A stretch of DNA of 64,000 bases, taken from the NCBI GenBank assembly GCA_040391605.1, contig JBEBXK010000012.1, positions 40,162 to 104,161 on the forward strand, given 5' to 3'. Position 1 is the stretch's first letter; every line of letters starts with the position of its first letter. Shown here one piece after another: positions 34,201 through 41,363 of the stretch. Both the position numbers and the translations under genes were made by a program. This DNA comes from Vulgatibacter incomptus_A. GTDB lineage: Bacteria > Myxococcota > Myxococcia > Myxococcales > Vulgatibacteraceae. The notes below the pieces were generated by a model that was not told the DNA's origin, searched no databases, and worked only from the letters and a program-made list of their open reading frames with translations.

Positions 34201-35309
34201 CGCCCCGTCTCCGTGTGTCCGCGCTCGCGATCGTAGGTGATGTGCTCGGTGCGGAAGTAGCCGAACTTGTCGAAGAACGCCGGCGACGCGCTGCCGCAGT
34301 ATTCGTAGGCGTAGCCGAACTGCGCGTAGAATGGATCGGCGTTCAGCCGGTTGATCGTGTCGGGCGTACAGGCGATCTCCGCGTATCGGCTGCAGACGAG
34401 GACGCCATCCTGGACCTCGGTGCCGGTGCAGATCGTCAGCGATTTGTCGATCCGATCCTGGCTGTCCACCTTCCCGTCTCCGTTCAGATCGATGTCTGCG
34501 AGGAGGGGGCGCTGATCCGAGTACTCCAGGGGCTCGTAGCGCTCCCGCTTCGGATCGATCTTCATGAAGGACGAGCGGATCTTGATCGTCGTCGGCCCGC
34601 AGTTGTCGCCGACGCCAGTGAACATCATGTCGTTGTAGACCAGGTAGCAGGTGTAGACGTCGGGCTCCACGTGGTAGAGGCCCACCACCCCGATATAATC
34701 GTCCAGCACCTCCAGGCGGTCGGGGTTATCCTCCTCGAAGGCCTGCACCGAGTAGTTCGCGCCTGTCATCTTGGTGCGTCTGGCGTTCCCCTGGCCGTCG
34801 AAGCCCAGGAAGGTGTCGATCCCGTTCTGGTTGGGGATCAGGTTCACAGACCAATCCACCCGGATGTAGTCGCGCTCATACCAGGGGCGATCGTTGATGT
34901 TCTCCGAGATCACGTTGGTCTGCTCACCCGTGCCCGGGTTGTACTCCCGGACGATGTCGAAGTGCCGCTCGATCGCCCACGCCCCCACCGGCGTGAACTC
35001 CGGCTTCCCGTTGGCCGGCGGCCCGTTCGCGCCAGGGATCAACTCGAAGACCCGATACGCAACCAGCGAGTCCTCCCGGATCTCCCAGCGGATCTTCTCC
35101 AGGTCGCTGCCGATGCCGTTGAAGGTCCAGCCGTTCTCGTACGGTACGTCGATCACCGTCTGTCGGTAGTACCAGGTGCCTTCGAATTGCGTCTTCGAAT
35201 AGTAGTTGGGCTGCACCCGATCGATGTCGCCCACGCCCTCTGCACAGGCCGCCACAGTCAGCGCGGCAGTCAGCACGATGAGAAACGAGCCAATCTTCTT
35301 CGCGATCAT
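31227..35309 (-). CDS. Giant lipoprotein with metzincin-type zinc protease domain
   Basis: A 1360-residue predicted lipoprotein: MIAKKIGSFLIVLTAALTVAAC (signal with lipobox VAAC). The metal site MLHEIGHTLGLRHNF (H749, E750, H753, H759) is a full HExxHxxGxxH metzincin signature. An EF-hand-like DIDLNGDGKVDSQDRID lies near residue 270. The sequence resembles DUF4953/DUF5117-type zinc-dependent proteases found in myxobacteria. It probably degrades proteins at the cell surface or matures other envelope proteins. GGAGG precedes the ATG. The outer-membrane protein gene 100 bp upstream is on the same strand and likely co-transcribed. A strong terminator follows. Confidence 0.85.
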   Translation of the reverse strand: MIAKKIGSFLIVLTAALTVAACAEGVGDIDRVQPNYYSKTQFEGTWYYRQTVIDVPYENGWTFNGIGSDLEKIRWEIREDSLVAYRVFELIPGANGPPANGKPEFTPVGAWAIERHFDIVREYNPGTGEQTNVISENINDRPWYERDYIRVDWSVNLIPNQNGIDTFLGFDGQGNARRTKMTGANYSVQAFEEDNPDRLEVLDDYIGVVGLYHVEPDVYTCYLVYNDMMFTGVGDNCGPTTIKIRSSFMKIDPKRERYEPLEYSDQRPLLADIDLNGDGKVDSQDRIDKSLTICTGTEVQDGVLVCSRYAEIACTPDTINRLNADPFYAQFGYAYEYCGSASPAFFDKFGYFRTEHITYDRERGHTETGRLNFANRWNLWKSSYDEEGRAIPYGDREVRTIDYTLNADFPEDLYPAAAEIQRQWNEAFQRTVAALQGKAMEEVGDVFVIHQNRCSPSKLREFVAGNAKARAIADRLIGGVDNVDFSNQERLCAALEYNLGPSTFTWAKNGDLRYSFVYWVDRPQGAGPLGFGPSYADPETGEMISGTAYVYGAGVDTYAAFATDIVELMAGRLELDYLIDGSSIRGAVLDSLKRKGHASHEEIPDAFFGEMSRRLSAFDSMPGGRFPKLPAGHFDSRLQRLRGTSLEREHFADEMTLSIFAKGWRPGDPITEEILDQVSPATLFSPAERKRREERTRYLSANHCMLMAGFVDSSVIGLALEYDADKKAMSRDEIYRDLRAKIFVGVMLHEIGHTLGLRHNFSASGDALNYFPEFWKYQTLPTSPAAARSSATLDEEEIARLDRCVEKAEAWGLPEPTTLECLRGSELKQASIMDYGAKFNSDFMGLGRYDKAAIAFGYGGLVEVFDDEATLPILPLSYFLSMNDYKTIPENFGGPEGIDRRKLVPYAELTAQRAKDLLYNESHLPKFSQAGGSLVCVENCELPLLSREVPYKFCSDEFASFRLGCKLWDEGANQSEVVQSAIDQFRTYYYFHAFKRDRFNWSPASYYNRMMNRTFVHFTDAFTYYYLYDYYYPTQPVTKDLGLAGVLGLNMLAEILQTPEPGNHCRDASSGVYYPAEFFRRCDATTPGAVTVPIGTGRSFWGHFTDGYHYGWSDAPSYYEKVYALQALMQPQGDFYRVTEIDASTSSINYFRLFHSEMLELIGGIIMDDNKEFSGRAVERDGKMVYVPKLLVDPMSWGGSAGGAEVGAPLFSPNSYYLRDAGVLFGMALLTSPLDSTMDFGKYFKIALKGSNDDWDLSAVDESDPEVYVEVTDPGSHYTYRAAATPDGHSFGYRMVKDARDFRDQRWAPARAALDAIGPEDPGYADAKALEEESYRRLVDKISFLDVVRNYGRLFEFGVY

Positions 35310-35410
35310 TTGAACCTCCGAGTCATTGCGTGTTGCTGAAGGATGAACTCATGGCCCGCCGCCTCCTCCTTGCTTGCGAGGCGCGTGCCGTCAGGGACGT
35401 CGCGGCTCCC

Positions 35411-36409
35411 TCAGAAGCTCGCGACCACGTCGAGGTAGAGGCTGGAGTAGTTGTTGCGAGGGCTGCCGTCGTAGAGCAGGTTCCGCGCCCCGCGATCGTC
35501 GCTGCTGCGCAGCGGCTGCCTGGTGGCGCCTCCCAAAGAGAACGCCAGGGTCTCGCTGTAGTCGTAGGAGAGGTCCAGCACGGCCATCGTCTGATCCGGC
35601 AGCCGGCTCCGCCCTCGATCCTCGAGGAGCATCGAGGTGTGCTCGTCTCTCGGCGTCTCGTAGGACCAGGCGGCGTCCCATCCAAGCAGGAACGTGGCGG
35701 AGAAGTGCTCCAGGAAGTTGTACGCCACCCGCCCCGATGTGCTCATCGACCACGAGACCAGGAAGGGACCGCCGCTGCAATAGCTCTCCCCCGAGCGGCA
35801 GCGACCCCCCACCAGCTCGTCGAACGCCAGATCCTCCTCCTCGTAGACCCGGCTGGTGAAGCGGTGGAAGCTCTTGCTCACCCCGGCGCTCGCCCCAAGG
35901 TAGAAGTCACCGAAAGTTGCGCTGAGCGTCGGCGCCAGCGAGATCGAGGTGTATTTGCGCTGAATCCGCGATCGATGCGAGATCGGCAGACTCAAGCCCA
36001 GCGCCGCCGCCAGCCTCAGCCCCGTATTCTCCTCGACCCACAGCGAGGGGCTCGCCAGCGAGAGCTGCGTATCCCCGTAATCCCACTTGCGCCCGTTGAC
36101 GTTCTCCGGCTGCGTGTACTCCAGGCTGAACGTCTGCCGGATCGAGAGGATCGTGGGCACCGGCATCCCACCGATCCGATAGCTCGGCCTCAGGTCCAGG
36201 CTCTGCAAGACCTCCGGATGATCGGAGTACGGGTCGGAGATGAAGGTCCCCGAGCCGACCGCCGTCCCGAGGATCACCTGGGCGCCAAACGCGCTCCGCT
36301 CCGGATCCGCTGCGAGCTCCGCCGCGGTCGGCAGCTGGGCCAGCGCCGCTCCGCTGGAGACGAGGACCAAGACAAGGCCCAGGGTGGCTACGAGCTTCTG
36401 CACACACAT
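35411..36409 (-). CDS. Outer-membrane beta-barrel protein
   Basis: A 332-residue exported protein. MCVQKLVATLGLVLVLVSSG with AALAQ is the signal peptide (cleavage after ALA). The mature part is strand-rich with aromatic-ending segments (SIRQTFSLEYTQ, DFYLGASAGVSKSFHRF, SATFLLGWDAAWSYE) and ends YSSLYLDVVASF, a typical barrel C-terminus. A disulfide is possible at RCRSGESYCSGG. The substrate is unknown. It is upstream of, and probably co-transcribed with, the giant zinc protease, suggesting a joint surface function. The start at 36409 follows GGGAG. The longer in-frame upstream reading is not supported. Confidence 0.75.
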   Translation of the reverse strand: MCVQKLVATLGLVLVLVSSGAALAQLPTAAELAADPERSAFGAQVILGTAVGSGTFISDPYSDHPEVLQSLDLRPSYRIGGMPVPTILSIRQTFSLEYTQPENVNGRKWDYGDTQLSLASPSLWVEENTGLRLAAALGLSLPISHRSRIQRKYTSISLAPTLSATFGDFYLGASAGVSKSFHRFTSRVYEEEDLAFDELVGGRCRSGESYCSGGPFLVSWSMSTSGRVAYNFLEHFSATFLLGWDAAWSYETPRDEHTSMLLEDRGRSRLPDQTMAVLDLSYDYSETLAFSLGGATRQPLRSSDDRGARNLLYDGSPRNNYSSLYLDVVASF

Positions 36410-36788
36410 GACGACTCCCTTCGATGGCTCTCTCGCAGACCCTCTCCCGTTGGAGAAGGCTGCGAAGAGCGGGCCGACGACGAAGACATCAAGAGCCTGC
36501 GGCAGACAAGCACCCATGGTCAACGATGGTTCAACTAATCGAACCCGTCGAACCCAAGAGTTCGGCGGAGCGGTCCAAACTCGCAACAGCAACTAATCTC
36601 ATTCGCCGCAGCAGACGCCGGCTTCGTGCATGCGCGCCGGGCATGCGTCACGAAGCGGTCGACCCAGGGCGAGGAGGTCCTCGCCAGAGGCGGGAAGGGA
36701 GGCATGGAGACACCTCATGCGATGGATACATACACAAACCTATCGCGCGCACGGGTCCGTATCCGGCTGGAGCGGAGGGCTCGTCGGA
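36410..36788. other. 379-bp intergenic region
   Basis: No gene recognised. Near the outer-membrane protein start it contains CAACTAATC twice (36532-36540, 36591-36599) and an inverted CGAACCC-AAGAG-TTCG segment between them, in lower-GC sequence. This is plausibly the promoter region of the minus-strand outer-membrane protein and protease pair. The remainder is featureless up to the end of the NFACT gene. Confidence 0.4.
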
Positions 36789-38258
36789 TCAGGCGGGCGG
36801 TTGGGCGAGGAGGCGCTCGATGCGCTCGGCGTCGTGGCGGAAGGCCATCACCCTCTCCTGGGCGAAGACGACGGCGCCGGGTGCGCTTCCCTTGGGCTTG
36901 CGGACGTTGCGGACGTGGGTGTAGGCGATCTCGGCCACGGCCTCGCCTCGGGCGCCGCTGTAGTGGGCGGCGAGGGCGCAGGCGTCGAGGAGGGTCTGCT
37001 CGTCCAAGGCGGCGCCCTTGGCGACGGGGACGATGACGTGGGCGCCCGTGACGCCGCGGGCGTGGAGCCAGAGGTCGTTGCCCTTGGCGACGCGGAAGGT
37101 GAGGGTGTCATTCTCCCTGGAGCCGCGGCCCACCCAGATCGGGCGGCCCGAGGAGGAGACGAAGCCGCGGTAGGGGGAGCGGACCTCGTCCCTCGCGCGG
37201 CGGCCCTGGACGCGGCGGCCGGCGCCGAGGGAGGCGGCCTGGCGGAGGAGCGAGGCGATCACCTCCTCGTCATCGGCGACGGCGAGCTCGGCGGCAAGGG
37301 CGTCCAGGGCGACGCGGCGCGACTCGAGCTCGGCGCGGCGGGCGGCGATCCGATCCCTGGCTGCGTGCATGCGTCGGTACTGTTTGTAATAGCGCTCGAG
37401 GTTCTCTCGACCGGAGAGCTCGGGGCGCAGGGGGATCTCCACCTCGACCGCGCCCGCCTCGGTGTACTCGATCGCCTGGGCGCTGCTGGCGCCCCGCGGG
37501 ATCTTGGAGGCGATGGGACGGAGGAGATCACCGTAGCGTCGCAGCTCCTCGGCGCCGACCGCTCGGGCGCTCTCGCCCTCGAGCTTGGCCAGGGCGGTGT
37601 CGACCCGCTTGCGGGCGCCCAGCAGGCCACGGGCTGCGTCGCGGCGGCGCTCGGCCAGGCCCCGCTCTCGGGCCAACGGACCATAGAAGGCCTCGATCTC
37701 CAGGGAGATCGGGAAGCTTGTCGCGGAAGGGCGAGCGCGCTGCGCCCCGAAGCGGGGTGGACGCGGGGCCTTGGTCCCCGGCGGCGCTGGGGGCGGCGGG
37801 ACGTAGCGTTGGCCGGGGAGGATCGCGCGGGTGGAGGAGGCGCTGGGGATCGCCACGCCGACGATGCGATCGTCCTCGCCTACAAGGATCAGATTGCCGT
37901 GGCGGCCGATGAGCTCGGCGATCAGCGTCCGGGGTCCCGCCGGGGTCTCGAAGCGCAGGGTCGCGATCCGCTCGCCCTCCACCGCCTCCAACGCGACGAG
38001 GCGCGAGGGGAGGAGGTGAGCGCGGAGCAGGTTCTGCAGCGGCAGCGGCGGCTGCGGCGAGGGCGGACGGGAGAGCGTGAGGTGGAGGCGGGTCTCATCG
38101 ACCTCGGCGCCGACCAGCAGCGTATGCGTCGCGCCAGGGACGCGCAGCTCGATGAGCGCGGTGCGCGGGGCGGGCGCCCGGATCTTCTGGATGGTGCCGC
38201 CCACCAGGGGCTGCAGCTCGGCGACGACGGCGGCGAGCTCTGCGGCGGAGAGCGACAT
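36789..38258 (-). CDS. NFACT/RqcH-like ribosome quality-control protein
   Basis: A 489-residue protein of the Rqc2/RqcH (NFACT) family. It has an N-terminal NFACT-N domain (AELQPLVGGTIQKIRAPAPR; ELIGRHGNLILV), a central coiled-coil region (about 260-350, Arg/Glu-rich) and a C-terminal NFACT-R/DUF814 domain (FVSSSGRPIWVGRGSRENDTL; KGNDLWLHARGVTGAHVIVP; THVRNVRKPKGSAPGAVVF). RqcH recruits tRNA-Ala to obstructed 50S subunits and adds alanine tails. The usual D-R pair in the N-domain appears here as E-R (EGERIATL). An insert of Pro/Arg-rich sequence lies near 155-180. The ATG at 38258 has a poor ribosome site. Confidence 0.85.
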   Translation of the reverse strand: MSLSAAELAAVVAELQPLVGGTIQKIRAPAPRTALIELRVPGATHTLLVGAEVDETRLHLTLSRPPSPQPPLPLQNLLRAHLLPSRLVALEAVEGERIATLRFETPAGPRTLIAELIGRHGNLILVGEDDRIVGVAIPSASSTRAILPGQRYVPPPPAPPGTKAPRPPRFGAQRARPSATSFPISLEIEAFYGPLARERGLAERRRDAARGLLGARKRVDTALAKLEGESARAVGAEELRRYGDLLRPIASKIPRGASSAQAIEYTEAGAVEVEIPLRPELSGRENLERYYKQYRRMHAARDRIAARRAELESRRVALDALAAELAVADDEEVIASLLRQAASLGAGRRVQGRRARDEVRSPYRGFVSSSGRPIWVGRGSRENDTLTFRVAKGNDLWLHARGVTGAHVIVPVAKGAALDEQTLLDACALAAHYSGARGEAVAEIAYTHVRNVRKPKGSAPGAVVFAQERVMAFRHDAERIERLLAQPPA

Positions 38259-38330
38259 GGGCCGATCGTATAGCACCGCCGCCCCGGCGGGTGATGCGCC
38301 GTCGACGAAGAGGTGATGCAGACCTGAGAC

Positions 38331-38373
38331 AAAGAAAGGCGACCCGGCTCCATGAGGGGGAGCGCGGGTCGCC
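38331..38373 (-). terminator. Rho-independent terminator of the H1-like gene
   Basis: GGCGACCCG (38338-38346) pairs with CGGGTCGCC (38365-38373), extended inward by GCTCC/GGAGC with a single bulged base. On the minus strand it is followed by TTTCTTTGTC. It lies about 120 bases beyond the histone-H1-like gene, before the NFACT gene on the same strand. Confidence 0.75.
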
Positions 38374-38494
38374 TTGGCATTGCGGAGCGGACACTGTGGG
38401 CGGGAGCTGAGTCGGAGGGCGGCTCCCTGCCAAGGAAGATCCTGGCCCCAGGCACCCGACACCAATCGTGTCTACGATGCCTACTTCAATTGCC

Positions 38495-39097
38495 TTAGAG
38501 GACGACGACGGGGGCGACGGCCACGAGCTTGGGCTTGCGGGCGGCGGGCTTCTTCGCCGTGGTCTTGGCGGCGGCCTTCTTCGGCGCGGCCTTCTTGACC
38601 GTCTTCGCAGCGGTCCTGCTGGCGACGGGCTTCTTGGCGGCGGCAGGCTTCGCGACGGGCTTCTTGGCGACCGCCTTCTTGGCAGTGGTCTTCTTCACCG
38701 CCGCCTTTGTCGCCGTGGTCTTCTTGGCGACGACCTTCTTGGCTGCGGGCTTCTTCACCGCGGCCTTCTTCGCCACGGTCTTCTTGGCCGGAGCCTTCTT
38801 GGCCGCGGTGGTGGCCTTCTTGGCCGCGGGCTTCTTGGCGACGGTGCTCCGGGCCGCGGTCTTGCGGGCCGCGGTGCGGGTGCCGGCCTTGGCGCGAGCG
38901 GTCGTCGTCTTCTTGGCAGCGGCGGGCTTCTTCGCCACGGTCTTCTTGGCGGCGGCAGGCTTCTTCGCCACGGCCTTCTTCGCCGCGGTCTTGGCGGCGG
39001 TGGTCTTCTTGGCGGCGACAGCGGGCTTCTTCGCTGCGGCCCTCTTCGCGGCGGTCTTCGGTGCCGCCGGCTTCTTCACTGCAGACTTGGTAACCAT
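38495..39097 (-). CDS. Histone-H1-like Lys/Ala-rich DNA-binding protein
   Basis: A 200-residue protein made almost entirely of Ala, Lys, Thr, Val and Pro, in repeated AAKK/VAKKP units, with no acidic residues in the repeat region. This matches the C-terminal tail of histone H1 and bacterial H1-like proteins, which bind DNA without strong sequence preference and compact it. The tail ends KLVAVAPVVVL, a hydrophobic cap unlike the rest. AGGAGGTAAGT before the ATG at 39097 is a near-perfect ribosome site, and a good sigma70-type promoter lies upstream, so high expression is likely. It has its own terminator and is therefore monocistronic. Confidence 0.88.
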   Translation of the reverse strand: MVTKSAVKKPAAPKTAAKRAAAKKPAVAAKKTTAAKTAAKKAVAKKPAAAKKTVAKKPAAAKKTTTARAKAGTRTAARKTAARSTVAKKPAAKKATTAAKKAPAKKTVAKKAAVKKPAAKKVVAKKTTATKAAVKKTTAKKAVAKKPVAKPAAAKKPVASRTAAKTVKKAAPKKAAAKTTAKKPAARKPKLVAVAPVVVL

Positions 39098-39136
39098 ACT
39101 TACCTCCTGATTGATTTCGGACCACAGACGGATGGG

Positions 39137-39166
39137 AATGTATCGAACGTGGAAAACGTGTGTCAA
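39137..39166 (-). promoter_or_regulatory. Strong sigma70-type promoter of the H1-like gene
   Basis: On the minus strand TTGACA (39166-39161) is followed after 18 bp by TACATT (39142-39137), or after 17 bp by ATACAT. The -35 is a perfect consensus. The -10 lies about 40 bases upstream of the ATG. Confidence 0.65.
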
Positions 39167-39531
39167 GGAAAGCGCTAGGGGATCCGAAGGGATCGCCTCG
39201 ATCCCCTCCGTTTGAGACGCGAATGGGAAGGGGTTGAGAGCATCACGAGACCATCCCCGAGCCTCCGACTCGAGACTTCAGACCATGCAAAAGATGCATG
39301 AAACGCTGGATTTCGCAGCCGCCCCCGGGCCCCCGCCGCATCGGGGCCCTCTGCCGGCCAGGCCTCGCCACCGCCCCGCGCCTCGAGTGGGAATCCACGA
39401 CGATTCGGATCCGCTGCCAGGGGGCGAAGTGGACCGCCTCCCACCATCGGACGAGGCCTCTCGATGGCGAGGGCGGGAGGCCAAGTGGCGAGGCTGTCAT
39501 TGTGAGATAGTTCTTCACAGAGACTCGATGG
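39167..39531. other. 365-bp region without a supported gene
   Basis: Lies upstream of the H1-like promoter and downstream of the DUF6918-like gene. Short open frames exist on both strands (for instance plus 39298-39510), but none shows a recognisable family or a good ribosome site. A short inverted repeat, GGGATC-CGAAG-GGATCGCCTCGATCCC, occurs around 39180-39207 and may be the end of a transcript. Confidence 0.35.
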
Positions 39532-40035
39532 TCATGAGAGGTGGCGATCGAGGAGCCGCCCGATCTTCGGCGCGGCCTCCTCCACGTGTCGATGCGCCGA
39601 GGGGCGCAGCTTCTCGTAGGCGGCACGGGCGCCCCCTCGCTGACTTCGCTGCGCGCGCTCGTCGGTGATCGAGAGGAGTGCGTTGGCGACATCGCTCGCA
39701 CGTTGAGTGAAGTAGACCTCGAGGGGTTGTTGGGGCGCGGCAGCCTGGCGCTCGTCGTAGATCGGCTCGAGCCGCGACGCGAACGAGGGCATCAGCTTCT
39801 CCAACGAGTTCGCCACGAAGTCGTGGCGCGCGGACGTCACGATCTTGTAGGCCCCCTTCAGCGCGAGCCCCCCGATGCCGCCCTTCGAGCCGACCTCTTC
39901 GTCGATCATCCGGGCGGCGTCGCGCACCACCGCCTGCTTCTTCTCTGGCGCCGCGAGCACCTCGACCAACCGTCCCAAATCCACTCTCCGCCACGCGTCC
40001 TGATGCGCGTCGAACGAAAGGTAGGGCGAACTCAT
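39532..40035 (-). CDS. DUF6918-like protein
   Basis: A 167-residue, helix-rich soluble protein. The pattern KKQAVVRDAARMIDEEVGSK, then GIGGLALKGAYKIV, LEKLMPSFASRLEPIYDE, FTQRASDVANALLSITDERA and ARAAYEKLRPSAHRHVEEAAP follows a conserved family I recall as DUF6918, known from actinobacteria and myxobacteria, of unknown function. The repeated ALK-AY and RA-YEKLR helices suggest a bundle. The start at 40035 is preceded by GCAGG; an in-frame TTG at 40047 is an alternative. It faces away from exbB, with a family A repeat between them. Confidence 0.6.
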   Translation of the reverse strand: MSSPYLSFDAHQDAWRRVDLGRLVEVLAAPEKKQAVVRDAARMIDEEVGSKGGIGGLALKGAYKIVTSARHDFVANSLEKLMPSFASRLEPIYDERQAAAPQQPLEVYFTQRASDVANALLSITDERAQRSQRGGARAAYEKLRPSAHRHVEEAAPKIGRLLDRHLS

Positions 40036-40103
40036 CCCGACCTGCAAGGTTTCAACCGCTTCCCGCCGATCGACGATCGCGCCACCTCCGTCGACTCTTG
40101 CTC

Positions 40104-40240
40104 GGTGCGCAAGAAGACATCGCCCCTCGCTCTGCGAGCCGGAGGCGAGCGAACGACAAGAAGGAGCCGTAGCGCGCAGCGCGCGGAAAGATCGCCCCGC
40201 CTTGTACGGGGCGGTCTTCTCACCGGCTCTGACCCTGGAT
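40104..40240 (-). repeat. Dispersed palindromic repeat, family A copy (complete, reverse)
   Basis: On the minus strand the landmarks run CAGAGCCGGTGAGAAGACCG, CCCCGTACAAGGCGGGGC, GATCTTTCC, GCGCGCTGCGCGC, TACGGCTCC, TCGTTCGCTCGCCTCCGGCT and GCAGAGCGAGG. The GACCGCCCCG/CGGGGCGATC core is a strong hairpin. It fills the gap between the DUF6918-like gene and exbB and is one of the most complete copies. Confidence 0.65.
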
Positions 40241-40295
40241 CGCGTCGGCGCTGGTGTGGCAGAGTCCGGGGCCCTGCCTTGGAGGTTCGAACTCG

Positions 40296-40928
40296 ATGCG
40301 ACTCACCGACAGCGTCTTCCAGCTCTTCACCACCGTCGGCGCCGAATGGGTGATGTGGCTCCTCGCCATCCTCTCCGTGGTCTCCGGCGCCGTGATCATC
40401 GAGCGGCTGATCTTCTTCTCGCGCAACCGGATCCCGGAGTCCGGCGTCCTCCTCTCCCTGCTGGCCAAAGGCGATCTCGACGGCGCCCGCGCGGCCCTCG
40501 AGGGACGCAGCGGCATGGAGGCCGAGGTCCTCGGCGCCGCCCTCGACGCGGCCCATAGCGGCCCGGCAGCGGTGGAGGAGGTGATCGCCGGCGCGGTGAT
40601 GCGCTTTCGCCAGCCCTACGAGCGCTACCTCTCCTTCCTCGGGACGCTGGGCAACAACGCCCCCTTCATCGGTCTCTTCGGCACCGTCATCGGGATCATC
40701 GACGCCTTCGCCAGCCTCGCGGTGGGCACCGACGCCATGAAGGCCGGCGCCTCCACGGTGATGTCCGGGATCTCCGAGGCGTTGGTCGCGACCGCGGTGG
40801 GGATCTTCGTCGCCATCCCGGCGGTGGTGGCGTTCAACGGCTACAACCGTTGGTTGAAGATGATGACCGCCCGCACCCACTCGCTGGGCCACGCGGTGAT
40901 CGCCCACCTCAAGCGAGAGGAGATCTAG
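40296..40928 (+). CDS. exbB: ExbB/TolQ/MotA-type proton-channel protein
   Basis: A 210-residue inner-membrane protein with three transmembrane segments (about 14-36, 123-150, 165-188). LGTLGNNAPFIGLFGTVIGIIDAF and ISEALVATAVGIFVAIPAVVAFN are the family's conserved TM2/TM3 blocks. With ExbD it uses the proton motive force to energise TonB. The start at 40296 has GGAGG ten bases upstream. exbD follows two bases after the stop. The gene heads a plus-strand series exbB-exbD-tonB-receptor-lipoprotein. Confidence 0.9.
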   Translation: MRLTDSVFQLFTTVGAEWVMWLLAILSVVSGAVIIERLIFFSRNRIPESGVLLSLLAKGDLDGARAALEGRSGMEAEVLGAALDAAHSGPAAVEEVIAGAVMRFRQPYERYLSFLGTLGNNAPFIGLFGTVIGIIDAFASLAVGTDAMKAGASTVMSGISEALVATAVGIFVAIPAVVAFNGYNRWLKMMTARTHSLGHAVIAHLKREEI

Positions 40929-40930
40929 CC

Positions 40931-41356
40931 GTGGCGCGCCCTGCCCATGACCAGGACGAGGAGATGATCGCCGGCATCAACGTCACGCCCCTGGTCGACG
41001 TCACCCTCGTGCTCCTGATCATCTTCATGGTCACCGCCACCTACATCGTGAAGGAGACCATCGAGGTGGATCTCCCCCGGGCGGCCTCCGGCGGCGAGTC
41101 GGTGGGGACCACCCTGAACCTCGTCCTCGATCGGGAGGGGAAGCTCTACCTGGATGGAGCGGAGAGCAGCCTCGAGCAGGCGCGGGTGGCGGTGCGTGCG
41201 TTGGCGGCGGAGGATCAGGACGCCCGCGCGATCATCAGCGCGGATCGCAGCATCTCGCATGGGCAGGTGGTGGAGGTGATCGACCTGGTCAAGACCGAGG
41301 GCCTCACCAAGTTCGCGATCAACATCGAGAAGGACGCCTCGGCGGCGGCGCCCTAG
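40931..41356 (+). CDS. exbD: ExbD/TolR-family biopolymer transport protein
   Basis: A 141-residue inner-membrane protein with one N-terminal transmembrane helix. AGINVTPLVDVTLVLLIIFM holds the essential membrane aspartate (PLVD) that carries protons. A periplasmic TolR-like domain follows (about 60-135, ending KTEGLTKFAINI). GTG at 40931 is chosen: it starts two bases after the exbB stop and has GAGAGGAG within reach. Works in complex with ExbB and TonB. Confidence 0.9.
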   Translation: MARPAHDQDEEMIAGINVTPLVDVTLVLLIIFMVTATYIVKETIEVDLPRAASGGESVGTTLNLVLDREGKLYLDGAESSLEQARVAVRALAAEDQDARAIISADRSISHGQVVEVIDLVKTEGLTKFAINIEKDASAAAP

Positions 41357-41363
41357 GGAAACG

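Noticed and set aside
39298..39510. 70-codon plus-strand ORF upstream of the H1-like gene
   Set aside because: No ribosome site, no family resemblance, and competing open frames on the other strand.
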